This document shows, piece after piece, positions 1 to 9,215 of a stretch of 64,000 nt of DNA. Position numbers and translations under genes: made by a program. Each line of letters begins with the position of its first letter. The stretch's first letter is position 1. This stretch comes from Limisphaerales bacterium (GTDB lineage Bacteria; Verrucomicrobiota; Verrucomicrobiia; Limisphaerales; UBA1100). The notes below the pieces were generated by a model. The model did not search any database. It saw nothing but the letters and a program-made list of their open reading frames with translations, and was not told where the DNA came from. The stretch lies in contig JACNJL010000026.1 of NCBI GenBank assembly GCA_014382585.1, positions 1 to 64,000 on the forward strand. The letters are read 5' to 3'.

Positions 1-216
1 ACTCCGGCGGCAACTCCGGCGGCAACTCCGGCGGCAACTCCGGCGGCAACTCCGGCGGCAACTCCGGCGGCAACTCCGGCGGCAACTCCGGCGGCAACTC
101 CGGCGGCAACTCCGGCGGCAACTCCGGCGGCAACTCCGGCGGCAACTCCGGTGGTAACTCTGGCGGTAACTCCGGTGGCAACTCCGGTGGCAACTCCGGT
201 GGGAGTTCCGGTGGGA
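1..216 (+). repeat. 12-bp tandem repeat coding for Ser-Gly-Gly-Asn
   Basis: Twelve identical copies of ACTCCGGCGGCA fill bases 1-144, followed by about six copies with one to three substitutions up to about base 216. Read in the frame of the downstream protease this gives a Ser-Gly-Gly-Asn linker. The copies nearest the protease domain are the diverged ones, while those toward the window edge are identical, as expected of a minisatellite that has recently expanded. The array starts at base 1, so its full length is unknown. Confidence 0.95.
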
Positions 217-905
217 GTTCCTCGTCCTCTTCGACGTTGGATATTTTGGTGCTCTATACCGATGCTGCGGCGCAGGAAAAAGGTGGGGATAACGGAATCA
301 AATCATTGGCTGGTGCGGCTGTTGGAAATGTCAACACGGCCCTTAAGAACAGCGGCGTGAGTGAACGGGCCAAGCTGGTTGCGACTGAAAAATTTGCCCA
401 CACTTCCAACGGAAATCTGGGGTCGGATATCGGCAAAATTGCCAAGGACAGTCAGGTCGCCAGTTGGCGCAATAAACATAAAGCGGATTTAGTGTCCATG
501 CTGGTAAAAAGCTCAAACGGTTCCACTATGGGAATGGGTCATGTGGGGAGTGCGAGTGGCAATAAAGGGGCGGCATTCAGTGTGTGCAAAGTAAAGGCGA
601 TCGGCAGTCCGATCCGATCGTTCGCTCATGAAATTGGGCATAATCTGGGTTGCGCGCACGCCAAAGATCAGGGCTCAGGCGCGGGCAAAGGCGCTTTCGG
701 CTATTCGCATGGTTGGCGGTTTGAAGGTACGGACAAGAAAAAATATCGGACTTTATTGAGTTATCAAAAGAGTGCCGGCGAAGCCCGCCTTCCGTATTAT
801 TCTAATCCTTCAGTGACTTACCAAGGCGCAGCGACAGGAACGTCTGCTGCGGATAACGGCAAAACAATCAAGGCCGTGATCAAAAAAGCCATCCAGTATT
901 ATTAG
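3..905 (+). CDS. Secreted metzincin-type zinc metalloprotease, C-terminal part (5' truncated)
   Basis: The frame is open from the window edge, so the start and any signal peptide lie upstream. The first ~75 visible residues are the Ser-Gly-Gly-Asn linker, then comes a reprolysin-like catalytic domain beginning LDILVLYTDAA. The zinc site HEIGHNLGCAH (about 627-659) fits HExxHxxGxxH with three histidine ligands and a catalytic Glu. Metzincins have a Met-turn downstream; the best candidate here is TLLSYQ, which has Leu where Met is expected. The linker suggests an extracellular or surface enzyme whose N-terminal module is outside the window. The stop TAG (903-905) overlaps the stop of the convergent giant gene (902-904). 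Confidence 0.8.
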   Translation, partial: SGGNSGGNSGGNSGGNSGGNSGGNSGGNSGGNSGGNSGGNSGGNSGGNSGGNSGGNSGGNSGGNSGGSSGGSSSSSSTLDILVLYTDAAAQEKGGDNGIKSLAGAAVGNVNTALKNSGVSERAKLVATEKFAHTSNGNLGSDIGKIAKDSQVASWRNKHKADLVSMLVKSSNGSTMGMGHVGSASGNKGAAFSVCKVKAIGSPIRSFAHEIGHNLGCAHAKDQGSGAGKGAFGYSHGWRFEGTDKKKYRTLLSYQKSAGEARLPYYSNPSVTYQGAATGTSAADNGKTIKAVIKKAIQYY

Positions 906-3900
906 GCGTTTTCTTCCGTTGGCTTGCGCAGGGCGGCGCGGGTGAGTTTCACGAATCCGTATAAGATTGCCAGCGCGAGGAGGAGTGCGCCGAGTGCGAT
1001 CAGCCAATCGGGGTCTTCGGTGTTCACCGCTTCAAACTCAATGGTCATCGGTTCACCGGGTTTCATTTGCAGGCTTTGGGTGAATTGATGCACCGTGCCG
1101 TGGAGGGGAAGGGTGATGTGCAGCGGGGCCACGGTGCGTTCGGTGAGTTCCTGTGATTTTTGCAGCATCTCCACCTGCTCGAGTGCAGCCTCGGCGTTGT
1201 CGCCAGCGTGTTGGGCAATGGATTGCGATTGGCCGGCGGGTTTTTGGTTGGGGAGGTTGGCTTGTAGCGCGTAGCGGGCGGAGTTGCGGTTGTTGAATTC
1301 GAACTGCGACTCATTCAGTTTGAGGGCCTGCAGTTGGCGAACTTGCCGTTCCAATTCTCTCAGTTTTTTCCGGTCTGAATTCGAGTTGGCAGCGTCTTGT
1401 CGGCGGGCTTGGTCGAAGTACCGGTTGGCGTCCTCCACGTTTCCGGCCTTGATGTTGTCGACCGTATTTTTGAGCGTGCTGGAAAACAGTTTTGATTGTT
1501 CTTCCTTTTTCCCTTTTTCATCATTGAGAGTTTTGCTTTCGTAAGCCCGTTGGTCCATATCATTGTTGGGCATGGCCTCGGTTTGTAAAGTGTTGAGGAG
1601 CGTGCTCTGTTGGGCTTGGCGCATTGGGTGCGGGTATTGATTGCGTGGCTTCGAGTGGGTCATTGAGCCTTCGAAGTTGGTGTATTTGTAATCGCGCGGG
1701 AGGTGGAGTTTCCATTGGGCGTCCTGCAGGGGCACGTTGAGGCGGGGGGACTCAAGCTTCACCTGGCCGCTGCCATCGGGGAAGGGCGTGCTGCTTTCGT
1801 AGGTGAACTCCACAGTGAAGGCGGTGTTGTTTTCCGATTGCTCCAGCGGCAACAGGTGCGCGCCCTTTTGCGTGCGCGCGGCGCGCACCGCTTGGCCGGC
1901 CACGAAGGCAGACCACAGCCGGTCGTCGCTGCCGGGTAATTCGAGCGTCATCGTTTGCCCGCCGTTGTTGACCACCTGTAATCTTGCCTGCGTGAGCATC
2001 CGGCCGTCCTGTGTGAGTACGCTGGTGAATCGCGTGGCGGTGATGCTGGTTTGCAACACGGCGGCGGTTTCAAACTGGTTCACCTGCACAGCGAGTTGCC
2101 AGCCGGGCCGCAGGTATTGATACGTTAATGCGGGCGGCGGATCCATCTGCGTGCGCTCGGGCAGGTTGGCCGCGTCCATTGCCGCGAGCGGATCGGCCAC
2201 GGCGGTGGCTTCCTCCACCTGCAACGGTGTGGTGTTGGCCACTTGCACGGTCACCCAGCCGGTCTCGCGTTCCACGGTGGGATCCACCGGTGATTGGCCG
2301 GCGGGCATTTGCGTGCCTTGCACTTGTGGGCCGGTGAAGGTGAATTGATTGGTCTTCGAAAGACTCCAGTCTTTCCATTCCCACGTGAAGGAGAGGTCGT
2401 ACGTGCCCATCGTTTTATTTTGCAAACGCACGATCCAATCCGTGATGACTTCGGGGTCGGTTTGTCTGCTGCGAATATTTTTGCCTTCAAATTCCACATT
2501 CTTGAACTGCTCTGGAACACGAATGCGAAATTCCTGCGTTGGCGCGTTCTTGATGGAATACCGAATCACGGTGCGTCCTTCCAAGTGTGTCTCACTCACT
2601 TTCAAATGATTGACTACCTCGGCCGTGGCCCAAACCGGTCGGCGCGCGGTGTTCACCGTGAGACTCCAGCCCAGCGAATCATCGGGCATCGTGGTGATGT
2701 GTTTGTACGCCAGCACATTGGCGCCGAGCGTGAAGGGCATCGCGCCGAAGGCGTGGCCGGGCGCGTTGGGTTGGCGGCTGGGCAACTCGGCGGCGGGAAT
2801 TTCCGTTAACCCCTGCGCCACGCCGGCGGAGACTTCCAGCCCCGGCTCGCTGCCCACGGCCACAAAGCCGGTGAGTTTGTGTGTGCCCAGCGGATGCACC
2901 CCGGCCACGGGCACCGTGGCGGCCAGTGGAAGTTGTTTTTGCAAATCAATCCGGACGCCGTACGCGCCCATCATGCGCTGGCTGAGGGTGATTTCCAATT
3001 GGCCATCCGCGAGGTTGGTGCGGGCGATGTTTGCGCCGTGGACTTTCTCCACGCGATAGCCTTCGGGTAATGCCAGTGAGAGATTGAAGATTCCGGTTTT
3101 CTTAATGGTATAATTCACGTGGCTGGTGAGTTGCAGCGCGTTGGCGCCCACGTGGAAATGCTGGCGCACTTCCGCCTCGAGGCGCGGCTGTACGGCGGCC
3201 ACTTGCGCGGCCAGCGTAAATGTATTCAGATAGCTAAAGACGTGCATTGGCGCGGTGGCTTTCACCACGGCGGTGAAATCTTCGGTATTCTTTTTGGTGA
3301 GGTTAACCGATTGCGCGACGGTGAGGCCGAGGTCATCGCCGGCTTGGAGGCCGACCAATCCGTTTTCGCGTTTCACATCCAGTGCGTGCGGCACAGTCAC
3401 GGCGGCTTCATTGGGCGGGGCGGCGAGCGGTTGCTCGAGTTCGAGCACGAGCTGCCAGTTTTGGGTGGCCGGCTTGGTGAGGTTCACCACCAGCACGGAG
3501 TCATCGGTGCCATCCCCCATCACCCAGTTGCGGAGATTCGGTGCGGTGACGCGCATCAGCTTGTGGCCGGCCGCGGCGGGGGGCAGTTGCACGCGCACGC
3601 GGTGAAGTTCGCCCTGGGTCACCTGATAATCGAGCTGCGTGCGAGTGCGCACGAGGCCGCGTTGGTACGTCACATGGCTGGCGTTTTGCACAAATACTGT
3701 AGCGGCAATCTCGCGGGCCTTTTGCACGCGGGGTTTCCAGGTGAGGCGTAGCGAATCGTTGGCGCCGATGATGCCCGTGAGGGTGGTGGCATCACCCGCC
3801 GCCTCGGTTTTGGCGGTGACCCCGGTGGGCAATTCCATTTCGGCGTCCTGTTCGTTGAGCGTCGCTACCACGTGGCTGACGAGCGCGGGCGGAATGCCAA

Positions 3901-6900
3901 AGGCAAGCGCGCGTTGGGCGGCGTCGCCGGTGTGTTTGATGAGGAATTTCACTTTGGCCGTGGCTTGGCCGGCGTTGGGGAGCTTGATTTCCAGCGTGGG
4001 CCCGGCGCGGCGAAGTGTGGCACCGGTTTGCGTGCAGCTAAACGAATCGATGGCGAGGTGCTCGCGGAAGAGGGTAAAGGCTTGCGCGTCCGCGCGCGTG
4101 TCGAGCGTGTATTCCGCCTCCACAATGGCCACCTTCGGATGCACGGTCACATTATAAATGGCGGATACCAAACTGACGGTGTTGGTGCCGGCGTTGGCGC
4201 GCACGCCTTTGGCGTCCCACGTATCGAAGGAAAGCTGCCGCCCGCGGTCCCAGCGCACTTCGCGGGCGATCTTGCCGTTGGTGTGCCATTGGCGTGCGAG
4301 ACCGTGTGGCTCGCCTTGGGCCCACGGTGTTTCGGTGGCTTTTTTTCCGTTGGGATGCCACGTGATTTGGTTGCCGTGAAGTTTGCCGGTTTGATAAATC
4401 TGTTGGCCCGACTGCGTGCCGTCGCGTCGCCAACTGGTTTGAGTTCCATGCAGCTTGCCTTTGGCGTACGGGCTGCTCGAGCGTTTGGAGCCGTTCTCGT
4501 GCCATAAGGTTTCCACGCCGTGCAGCTGGCCGTTTTGATAATGGCTTTCGATGCGTTTTTGTTGATTGGCAAATGAACCGGTGACAATACCGGTGAAGGG
4601 TGCGTCCGCATTCACCTCAAAGCGAGTGCCGTTGCGGTCTTGCAATTGCGCTTCTGAGATGCGCTTGGCGCCGGTGGCTTTGGGCGAGAGCAAATCGATG
4701 AGCGTTTGGCGAATTTGTTCCGGCGTGAGCTTGGCTGCGGGCGCGGTCGGTTGAGCGCCGAGCGTGCCTTGGAGGCCGAGGAAAATCGCCAACGCCGCCG
4801 TGGCCGCGGCCCCGCCTGAAGTGCTGCCGCCGGTGCTGCTGTCGTCATCGTTGGAAATTTCTTCCGTCGGTTCCGCCGGTGTGGTTTGGCACGCTTGGCA
4901 CGAGGGCCAGAAGTACCACGTCACCCACGCCAGCACCGCGAGCCCGAGGGTCCAGAGGGTACAGGCAAAAAGTTGGTGGACGGATTGTTCCTGGAAACAA
5001 ATCCAAATCACCGCACCGTACGCCATCGCGATGCCGCCGGTGATAACGAGCGTGTGGCGATTTTCCGGCACTCGGAATTGCCGCCACAGCACCCACAAAC
5101 CGGTGAGCAAAGCGAGCAACTGAAACAGCCCGCGCCGCACTTTGCGTTGACCTGAATCCATCACTTGCGCCTCGATGACCATCGCGTCATCGCCGGTTTC
5201 ACTCGAATGAATGGCTTTGGTAAAATTAAACACGCGGCCATTGGCGGGGATCGTCTGCCGCACACCGCGAATGCCCTGCACCATTGGTGTGCGGGTGGAA
5301 GTATTGCCGGGCCCACGACCGGCGGTAGGGCCTTCGCCTCCCCCGGGAATTCCGCCACCGCCGCCACCCATACCCATACCGCCGGTGCCGCCGGGCAATC
5401 CGGTGGCGGGATCAGCTGTTCCGCTGTTGCCCGGTTTGCTTGGTTGCGCCGGTTTCGGTGCGGGGGATTTGGGTGGGGATGGTTTGCTTGAGGTGGTTTG
5501 GGTGGGGGAATCGTATTTGCCTCCTTCGGCGCGCTCTTCCCCTTCGCTTCCGCCACCGCGTTCACCGGGAGAGTGGGCTTCGTCATCCGCGCCCCAGTTT
5601 TCGTTGGATCCCGTATCCGCATAACCGTCAGCCGTTTTGAAAACTCTGGATGTGCTTCGGGCGACTGTCGGCATCAGGATTGCGCTAACAACGAGCAGCG
5701 CGATCAAGGCGCCCGCGCCGATGAGCAGTGCCTTGCGGCCTTTGCGCAGGGCGAGCTGTAACAGGCCGAAGGCGATGCCGAAAAAGACGAGCAGTCCCAC
5801 CACGGAATCCCAATGCGTGCGGCGCAGCACGCGGTTAAAATCGCGCCATACATTGACCCAGCGATAGGGTTCCGCGCGTTGGGGAACCATGTTGCCGCCG
5901 AAATCGAACAGCTCGTGCGAGGTGGGGTCGAGGTAAACCTGCCAGGCATTGCCGGTGTGAGGGAGGTCCGGCCGCGGCGCTTCGAGGCGGAGGTCCACCG
6001 GCGCGAGGCTGGCGAACGCGCCGCGTTTGCGCACTTCGCCGGAGAGTTCTTCGGTGTACATTATTTCCACATAAAAAGCGTGATTACGGTTGAGGCTCGA
6101 GGGGAGCGGCACCAGCACTTTGCCATCAGCATCGGTGCGGGGCGTGACTGATTCGCCGTCCACACTCGTGTAGGTGAGGTTGGCCTTGGCGGGCAGGGTG
6201 ATGCCCATGAACTGGCGGTTGGTGTTTTTTACCGTGTACGCGGCAAGCGTGATAAGCTGGCCGTCGGGATTGATTTGCGTGCTCAGTAGCGAACGATCCG
6301 CCACGGCGTCGAGCCCTTCTTCGGTCGTGTGCTGATTAATCGCCACGGGTAGTCGCTTGGGTTCGGCGTCATATTTATAGGCAAATAAAATAGAGCGATT
6401 AACCACGCCGCGATCGGCTTCGTCCAGCTCGGCAGCATCGATTTGGCGCAGGCCGGTTTTGGCGGGGTTGGGGGTCAGCTCGATGTTGGAGGCCCCGGTC
6501 AGGGCGAGCGTGCCGGTGACGCGCTCGAGGTGTTGCGGTAATGCCACGCCGAGCGATTGGCTGCCGGCGTTGCTGTCAAACTGATTGTCGTAGCTCACCA
6601 CGAGCGTGTAGCCGTCCCATGCTTTTTCCTGCAGTGTGAGCGTCCAATCCACCGTGGCGCCATCAGCGGCACGGGTCGCTTGGCGAGCGCGGATGTTCGC
6701 TCCGGCGAACTCCACATTTTTCCAGTCATTGGTGCCGGGCACGCGGACGGTGAAGGATTGCACGCCTTGATTCACGATGCCGAATCGAATGGTGGCGCTG
6801 CCGCGCAAGAGGCCGTCGCCGATGGTGGCGAGGTTGAAGACTTCGGCGGTGACGATGGCTTCAAGGCGTTCGGCGGAAAAGGTGACTGACCAATCCGGTT

Positions 6901-8407
6901 GGGTGGCAGTGAAGGCGAGGGCTTCGGCGGCGCCGGCGGCGATTTCGCGCGCGGACCGCAACGCACCGCCCGAGAGCCGCAACCCCGCCGAGGCGCGCGC
7001 GGTGATGCGGGCGGTTTGGCGGTCCAACGCGAAAGGTTCCTTTGCGCGCGCGGCGACATTGAGTGGCAGCAAGGTAAAGTTCGCCTGCGATTTGTCGGCG
7101 GGTTTTTCCAGCTCTACTGTGACCAGGCGGTTGCCCAGCACGCGGCTTTGGTATTGCAGCGTGATGAGGCCGGTGGCGGGGTCGAGCTTCCAATCAGTAA
7201 GGCCGGTGCCGGTGACGTTTGCCACGGTGAATTTATTGGTGCCGGTGAGTACGGCGGCATTGCCAAGGGTGAGCGAATAAATGCCGGCCTTGGTGACGTT
7301 AAGCGACACGCGGTGGTAGGCGCGCAGACGGGTTTCGGAAAGATGGGCGTCCACCGCACTGTGTGCGCCCACGGAGGGTTCGATGCGTTTGGTGGTGACC
7401 GGGAGCGCAAAGGGCGTGCGGCCAAAGAACCGCCACGCACCGATTTGGCCGGCGGCAGCGTTGACTTTGCGAAGGCCTTGGATGGTGCCGGTTTCCACGG
7501 TCACATCCTCGGCGGTGAGTTGGAGATTACCGCTCTCGCGTTCCACGCCCATCGGCGCGGGCGGGGTGAGGCCGGCGGCGGCGGCGGCGAGTGGCTGCTC
7601 GGATAGGAGGGTGAGCGCGTAAGTTTTTTCAGCGGGCTGGACAAAATCAATGTTCAACGTGCCGTCGGTCACGGCCCAGTTTTTGATATTTTTACCGTCA
7701 ACTTTGGTGATCGATTGGCCGGCGGGCAGGGCGACGGTGAGGTTGGTGGGTTTGCCTTGGAGGATGTCGTAGTTGAACCGCGTGGTGAATTTGGCAACGG
7801 TCGGGTTGAGGTGAATGGTCGCGGCGGTTTGGGTGGTCAATAAAACGCGCCGTACTTGCTCGGTTACTTTGGTTTGCCAACGCAGCGAAACCTTGCGGTC
7901 CGCGCCCAGCGCGCCGCGCACGGCGGCTTTGTTTCCCGTGCGCGGGAGGGGTGTGCCGGAGAGGAGCTCGAGTTCCTGTCCGTTGCCGGCGACGGCGGCG
8001 GTGAGTGCGGCGATGGTGGCGGGCGGGCCGGTGAAATCGATTTGCCGCAGCGGATCTTTTTTGGTGATGCGCGGCAGGAGGCTGAGGGAGAGATTATATT
8101 GGCCGGGCTTCTCGACGATGAGCTGGTAGCCATCTTGAATTCGCCCGAGGCGCAGGCCGGAGGGGAGTTTGGGATCGATGATGGCCAGCTCGCCCTGGAA
8201 CAGTGTGAGCGCGGTGGCGACGGTGTTGGTGCTTTCTATCTTAAGCGCGGCGGTGAAGCTGGCGGCGTCGTCGGTAAGCTGGCCGGTGTAGCGGATTTCG
8301 TGAACGATCACCGGGCCGGTCTTGGGAGGCGTGGGCGGCGCGACGGCGGCGTGCAAACTATTGAGGGTGAAAAAGAGAGCGGGGATGAGGGCGAAGATTG
8401 TTTTCAT
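902..8407 (-). CDS. Giant (2501 aa) secreted/membrane protein with duplicated halves and MORN-like insert
   Basis: No named family recognised. A signal peptide (MKTIFALIPALFFTLNSLHA) is followed by a beta-rich region (about 20-850), hydrophobic segments near 870-925, a Gly/Pro/Ser linker (930-1045), further hydrophobic segments (1090-1220), four to five MORN/YwqK-like repeats of the form NGxLHGxxxxWHxNG (about 1275-1400), a second beta-rich region (1410-2250), a charged probable coiled coil (2310-2380) and a last membrane span (about 2466-2490) with a short basic tail. The two beta-rich halves are homologous: VKNTNRQFMGITLPA matches VVNNGGQTMTLELPG, and KNVEFAGANIRARQ matches KNVEFEGKNIRSRQ, in the same order. 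This suggests an envelope-spanning or surface protein. It is transcribed divergently from the sigma factor gene. ATG start at 8407; no frameshift seen. Confidence 0.85.
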   Translation of the reverse strand: MKTIFALIPALFFTLNSLHAAVAPPTPPKTGPVIVHEIRYTGQLTDDAASFTAALKIESTNTVATALTLFQGELAIIDPKLPSGLRLGRIQDGYQLIVEKPGQYNLSLSLLPRITKKDPLRQIDFTGPPATIAALTAAVAGNGQELELLSGTPLPRTGNKAAVRGALGADRKVSLRWQTKVTEQVRRVLLTTQTAATIHLNPTVAKFTTRFNYDILQGKPTNLTVALPAGQSITKVDGKNIKNWAVTDGTLNIDFVQPAEKTYALTLLSEQPLAAAAAGLTPPAPMGVERESGNLQLTAEDVTVETGTIQGLRKVNAAAGQIGAWRFFGRTPFALPVTTKRIEPSVGAHSAVDAHLSETRLRAYHRVSLNVTKAGIYSLTLGNAAVLTGTNKFTVANVTGTGLTDWKLDPATGLITLQYQSRVLGNRLVTVELEKPADKSQANFTLLPLNVAARAKEPFALDRQTARITARASAGLRLSGGALRSAREIAAGAAEALAFTATQPDWSVTFSAERLEAIVTAEVFNLATIGDGLLRGSATIRFGIVNQGVQSFTVRVPGTNDWKNVEFAGANIRARQATRAADGATVDWTLTLQEKAWDGYTLVVSYDNQFDSNAGSQSLGVALPQHLERVTGTLALTGASNIELTPNPAKTGLRQIDAAELDEADRGVVNRSILFAYKYDAEPKRLPVAINQHTTEEGLDAVADRSLLSTQINPDGQLITLAAYTVKNTNRQFMGITLPAKANLTYTSVDGESVTPRTDADGKVLVPLPSSLNRNHAFYVEIMYTEELSGEVRKRGAFASLAPVDLRLEAPRPDLPHTGNAWQVYLDPTSHELFDFGGNMVPQRAEPYRWVNVWRDFNRVLRRTHWDSVVGLLVFFGIAFGLLQLALRKGRKALLIGAGALIALLVVSAILMPTVARSTSRVFKTADGYADTGSNENWGADDEAHSPGERGGGSEGEERAEGGKYDSPTQTTSSKPSPPKSPAPKPAQPSKPGNSGTADPATGLPGGTGGMGMGGGGGGIPGGGEGPTAGRGPGNTSTRTPMVQGIRGVRQTIPANGRVFNFTKAIHSSETGDDAMVIEAQVMDSGQRKVRRGLFQLLALLTGLWVLWRQFRVPENRHTLVITGGIAMAYGAVIWICFQEQSVHQLFACTLWTLGLAVLAWVTWYFWPSCQACQTTPAEPTEEISNDDDSSTGGSTSGGAAATAALAIFLGLQGTLGAQPTAPAAKLTPEQIRQTLIDLLSPKATGAKRISEAQLQDRNGTRFEVNADAPFTGIVTGSFANQQKRIESHYQNGQLHGVETLWHENGSKRSSSPYAKGKLHGTQTSWRRDGTQSGQQIYQTGKLHGNQITWHPNGKKATETPWAQGEPHGLARQWHTNGKIAREVRWDRGRQLSFDTWDAKGVRANAGTNTVSLVSAIYNVTVHPKVAIVEAEYTLDTRADAQAFTLFREHLAIDSFSCTQTGATLRRAGPTLEIKLPNAGQATAKVKFLIKHTGDAAQRALAFGIPPALVSHVVATLNEQDAEMELPTGVTAKTEAAGDATTLTGIIGANDSLRLTWKPRVQKAREIAATVFVQNASHVTYQRGLVRTRTQLDYQVTQGELHRVRVQLPPAAAGHKLMRVTAPNLRNWVMGDGTDDSVLVVNLTKPATQNWQLVLELEQPLAAPPNEAAVTVPHALDVKRENGLVGLQAGDDLGLTVAQSVNLTKKNTEDFTAVVKATAPMHVFSYLNTFTLAAQVAAVQPRLEAEVRQHFHVGANALQLTSHVNYTIKKTGIFNLSLALPEGYRVEKVHGANIARTNLADGQLEITLSQRMMGAYGVRIDLQKQLPLAATVPVAGVHPLGTHKLTGFVAVGSEPGLEVSAGVAQGLTEIPAAELPSRQPNAPGHAFGAMPFTLGANVLAYKHITTMPDDSLGWSLTVNTARRPVWATAEVVNHLKVSETHLEGRTVIRYSIKNAPTQEFRIRVPEQFKNVEFEGKNIRSRQTDPEVITDWIVRLQNKTMGTYDLSFTWEWKDWSLSKTNQFTFTGPQVQGTQMPAGQSPVDPTVERETGWVTVQVANTTPLQVEEATAVADPLAAMDAANLPERTQMDPPPALTYQYLRPGWQLAVQVNQFETAAVLQTSITATRFTSVLTQDGRMLTQARLQVVNNGGQTMTLELPGSDDRLWSAFVAGQAVRAARTQKGAHLLPLEQSENNTAFTVEFTYESSTPFPDGSGQVKLESPRLNVPLQDAQWKLHLPRDYKYTNFEGSMTHSKPRNQYPHPMRQAQQSTLLNTLQTEAMPNNDMDQRAYESKTLNDEKGKKEEQSKLFSSTLKNTVDNIKAGNVEDANRYFDQARRQDAANSNSDRKKLRELERQVRQLQALKLNESQFEFNNRNSARYALQANLPNQKPAGQSQSIAQHAGDNAEAALEQVEMLQKSQELTERTVAPLHITLPLHGTVHQFTQSLQMKPGEPMTIEFEAVNTEDPDWLIALGALLLALAILYGFVKLTRAALRKPTEENA

Positions 8408-8581
8408 TGCAATAAAAGGGCTTGGCCGATTCTGTCATATTCGCGGATCGATACCAGCGAAAAGCCACGGGTTGACAAATATGACACTTAATGGACGGGA
8501 GCAACGAGCCGTTTCCTCCCGTCAATCCATTGCCGTAATACGCGCTGGCAAGATGCACGAAATCGCGCTACCTTAACCGGA
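8408..8581. promoter_or_regulatory. Divergent control region with two inverted repeats
   Basis: This 174-bp gap separates the giant gene from the sigma factor gene. TGTCATATT (8433-8441) and AATATGACA (8478-8486) form a perfect 9-bp inverted repeat, with arm centres about 45 bp apart. A TTGACA (8472-8477) abuts the right arm, but no good -10 box follows at 16-18 bp. A second inverted repeat, GACGGGAG (8494-8501) and CTCCCGTC (8516-8523), would fold as an 8-bp hairpin in the sigma factor leader. The placement suits an operator shared by both genes. This is inference from symmetry only. Confidence 0.5.
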
Positions 8582-9208
8582 ATGGATCTGGACGCCGAAC
8601 GCGAGATGATCCAACGCTGTCGTGACGGAGAAGACGACGCGTGGGAAGAACTCTTTGCCGAGCATTACGCGGCGGTGGGGCGTTTTGTGTTCCAACTCGC
8701 CTCGGATCTCTCGCGCGAGGATACCGATGAAGTGTGCCAGGAAGTCTTTCTTTCGGTTGTAAAAAACCTCAAAGGCTTCAGCGGACGCAGCCGGTTGCAA
8801 ACCTGGCTCTTTCGCATCGCCGCCAACAAGAGCCGCGATTACCGCGCCAAGCTCCACGCCGCCAAACGCGGTGGCGGGCAAGTGCCGCTCTCGTTGCAGG
8901 CGGAAGATGACGAAGGCAACCGCCTGTTGGACCCTCCCAGCCCGTTGCCTTCGCCCGATGAGGAAATGACCCGCGACGAGAAATGGCATCTTGTCGGCCA
9001 AGGGCTCGAAGAGCTGGGCGGGCCGTGCCAGCAAATTTTGGAGCTCCGCTATTTTGGCGATTTGAACTACCGCGAAATCAGCGAAGAACTCGATTTAAAC
9101 GAAAAAACCGTCAGTTCCCGGCTCAGTAAATGCAGGGATAAACTAGAGAACGTGATGCGTCAGCTATTTTCCAGGGAGAAAACCGGCGCAATCCCGTCTA
9201 AAAAGTAG
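8582..9208 (+). CDS. RNA polymerase sigma-70 factor, ECF subfamily
   Basis: At 208 residues this has the two-domain ECF layout. Region 2 is about residues 15-95, with the DxxQExFLxV-type segment (DEVCQEVFLSVVKNL) and the -10-recognition segment LQTWLFRIAANKSRDY. Region 4 is about 140-195 with a helix-turn-helix in LNYREISEELDLNEKTVSSR. There is an acidic linker between them. ECF factors redirect RNA polymerase to a small regulon and are usually held by an anti-sigma factor encoded next door; the following gene, 7 bp away, encodes a one-span membrane protein in that position. The start ATG has no strong Shine-Dalgarno sequence. Confidence 0.93.
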   Translation: MDLDAEREMIQRCRDGEDDAWEELFAEHYAAVGRFVFQLASDLSREDTDEVCQEVFLSVVKNLKGFSGRSRLQTWLFRIAANKSRDYRAKLHAAKRGGGQVPLSLQAEDDEGNRLLDPPSPLPSPDEEMTRDEKWHLVGQGLEELGGPCQQILELRYFGDLNYREISEELDLNEKTVSSRLSKCRDKLENVMRQLFSREKTGAIPSKK

Positions 9209-9215
9209 GCAGAAT

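Noticed and set aside
1-216. Short regular repeats at the window start as a CRISPR array
   Set aside because: The units are 12 bp, directly adjacent without unique spacers, and stay in frame as Ser-Gly-Gly-Asn of the protease.
3119-7606. Long open frames on the plus strand opposite the giant gene (for example 3119-3751 and 6899-7606)
   Set aside because: They are Gly/Ala/His/Arg-rich antisense readings of a GC-rich gene, with no domain, signal or start context; the minus-strand frame has a signal peptide, repeats and internal homology.
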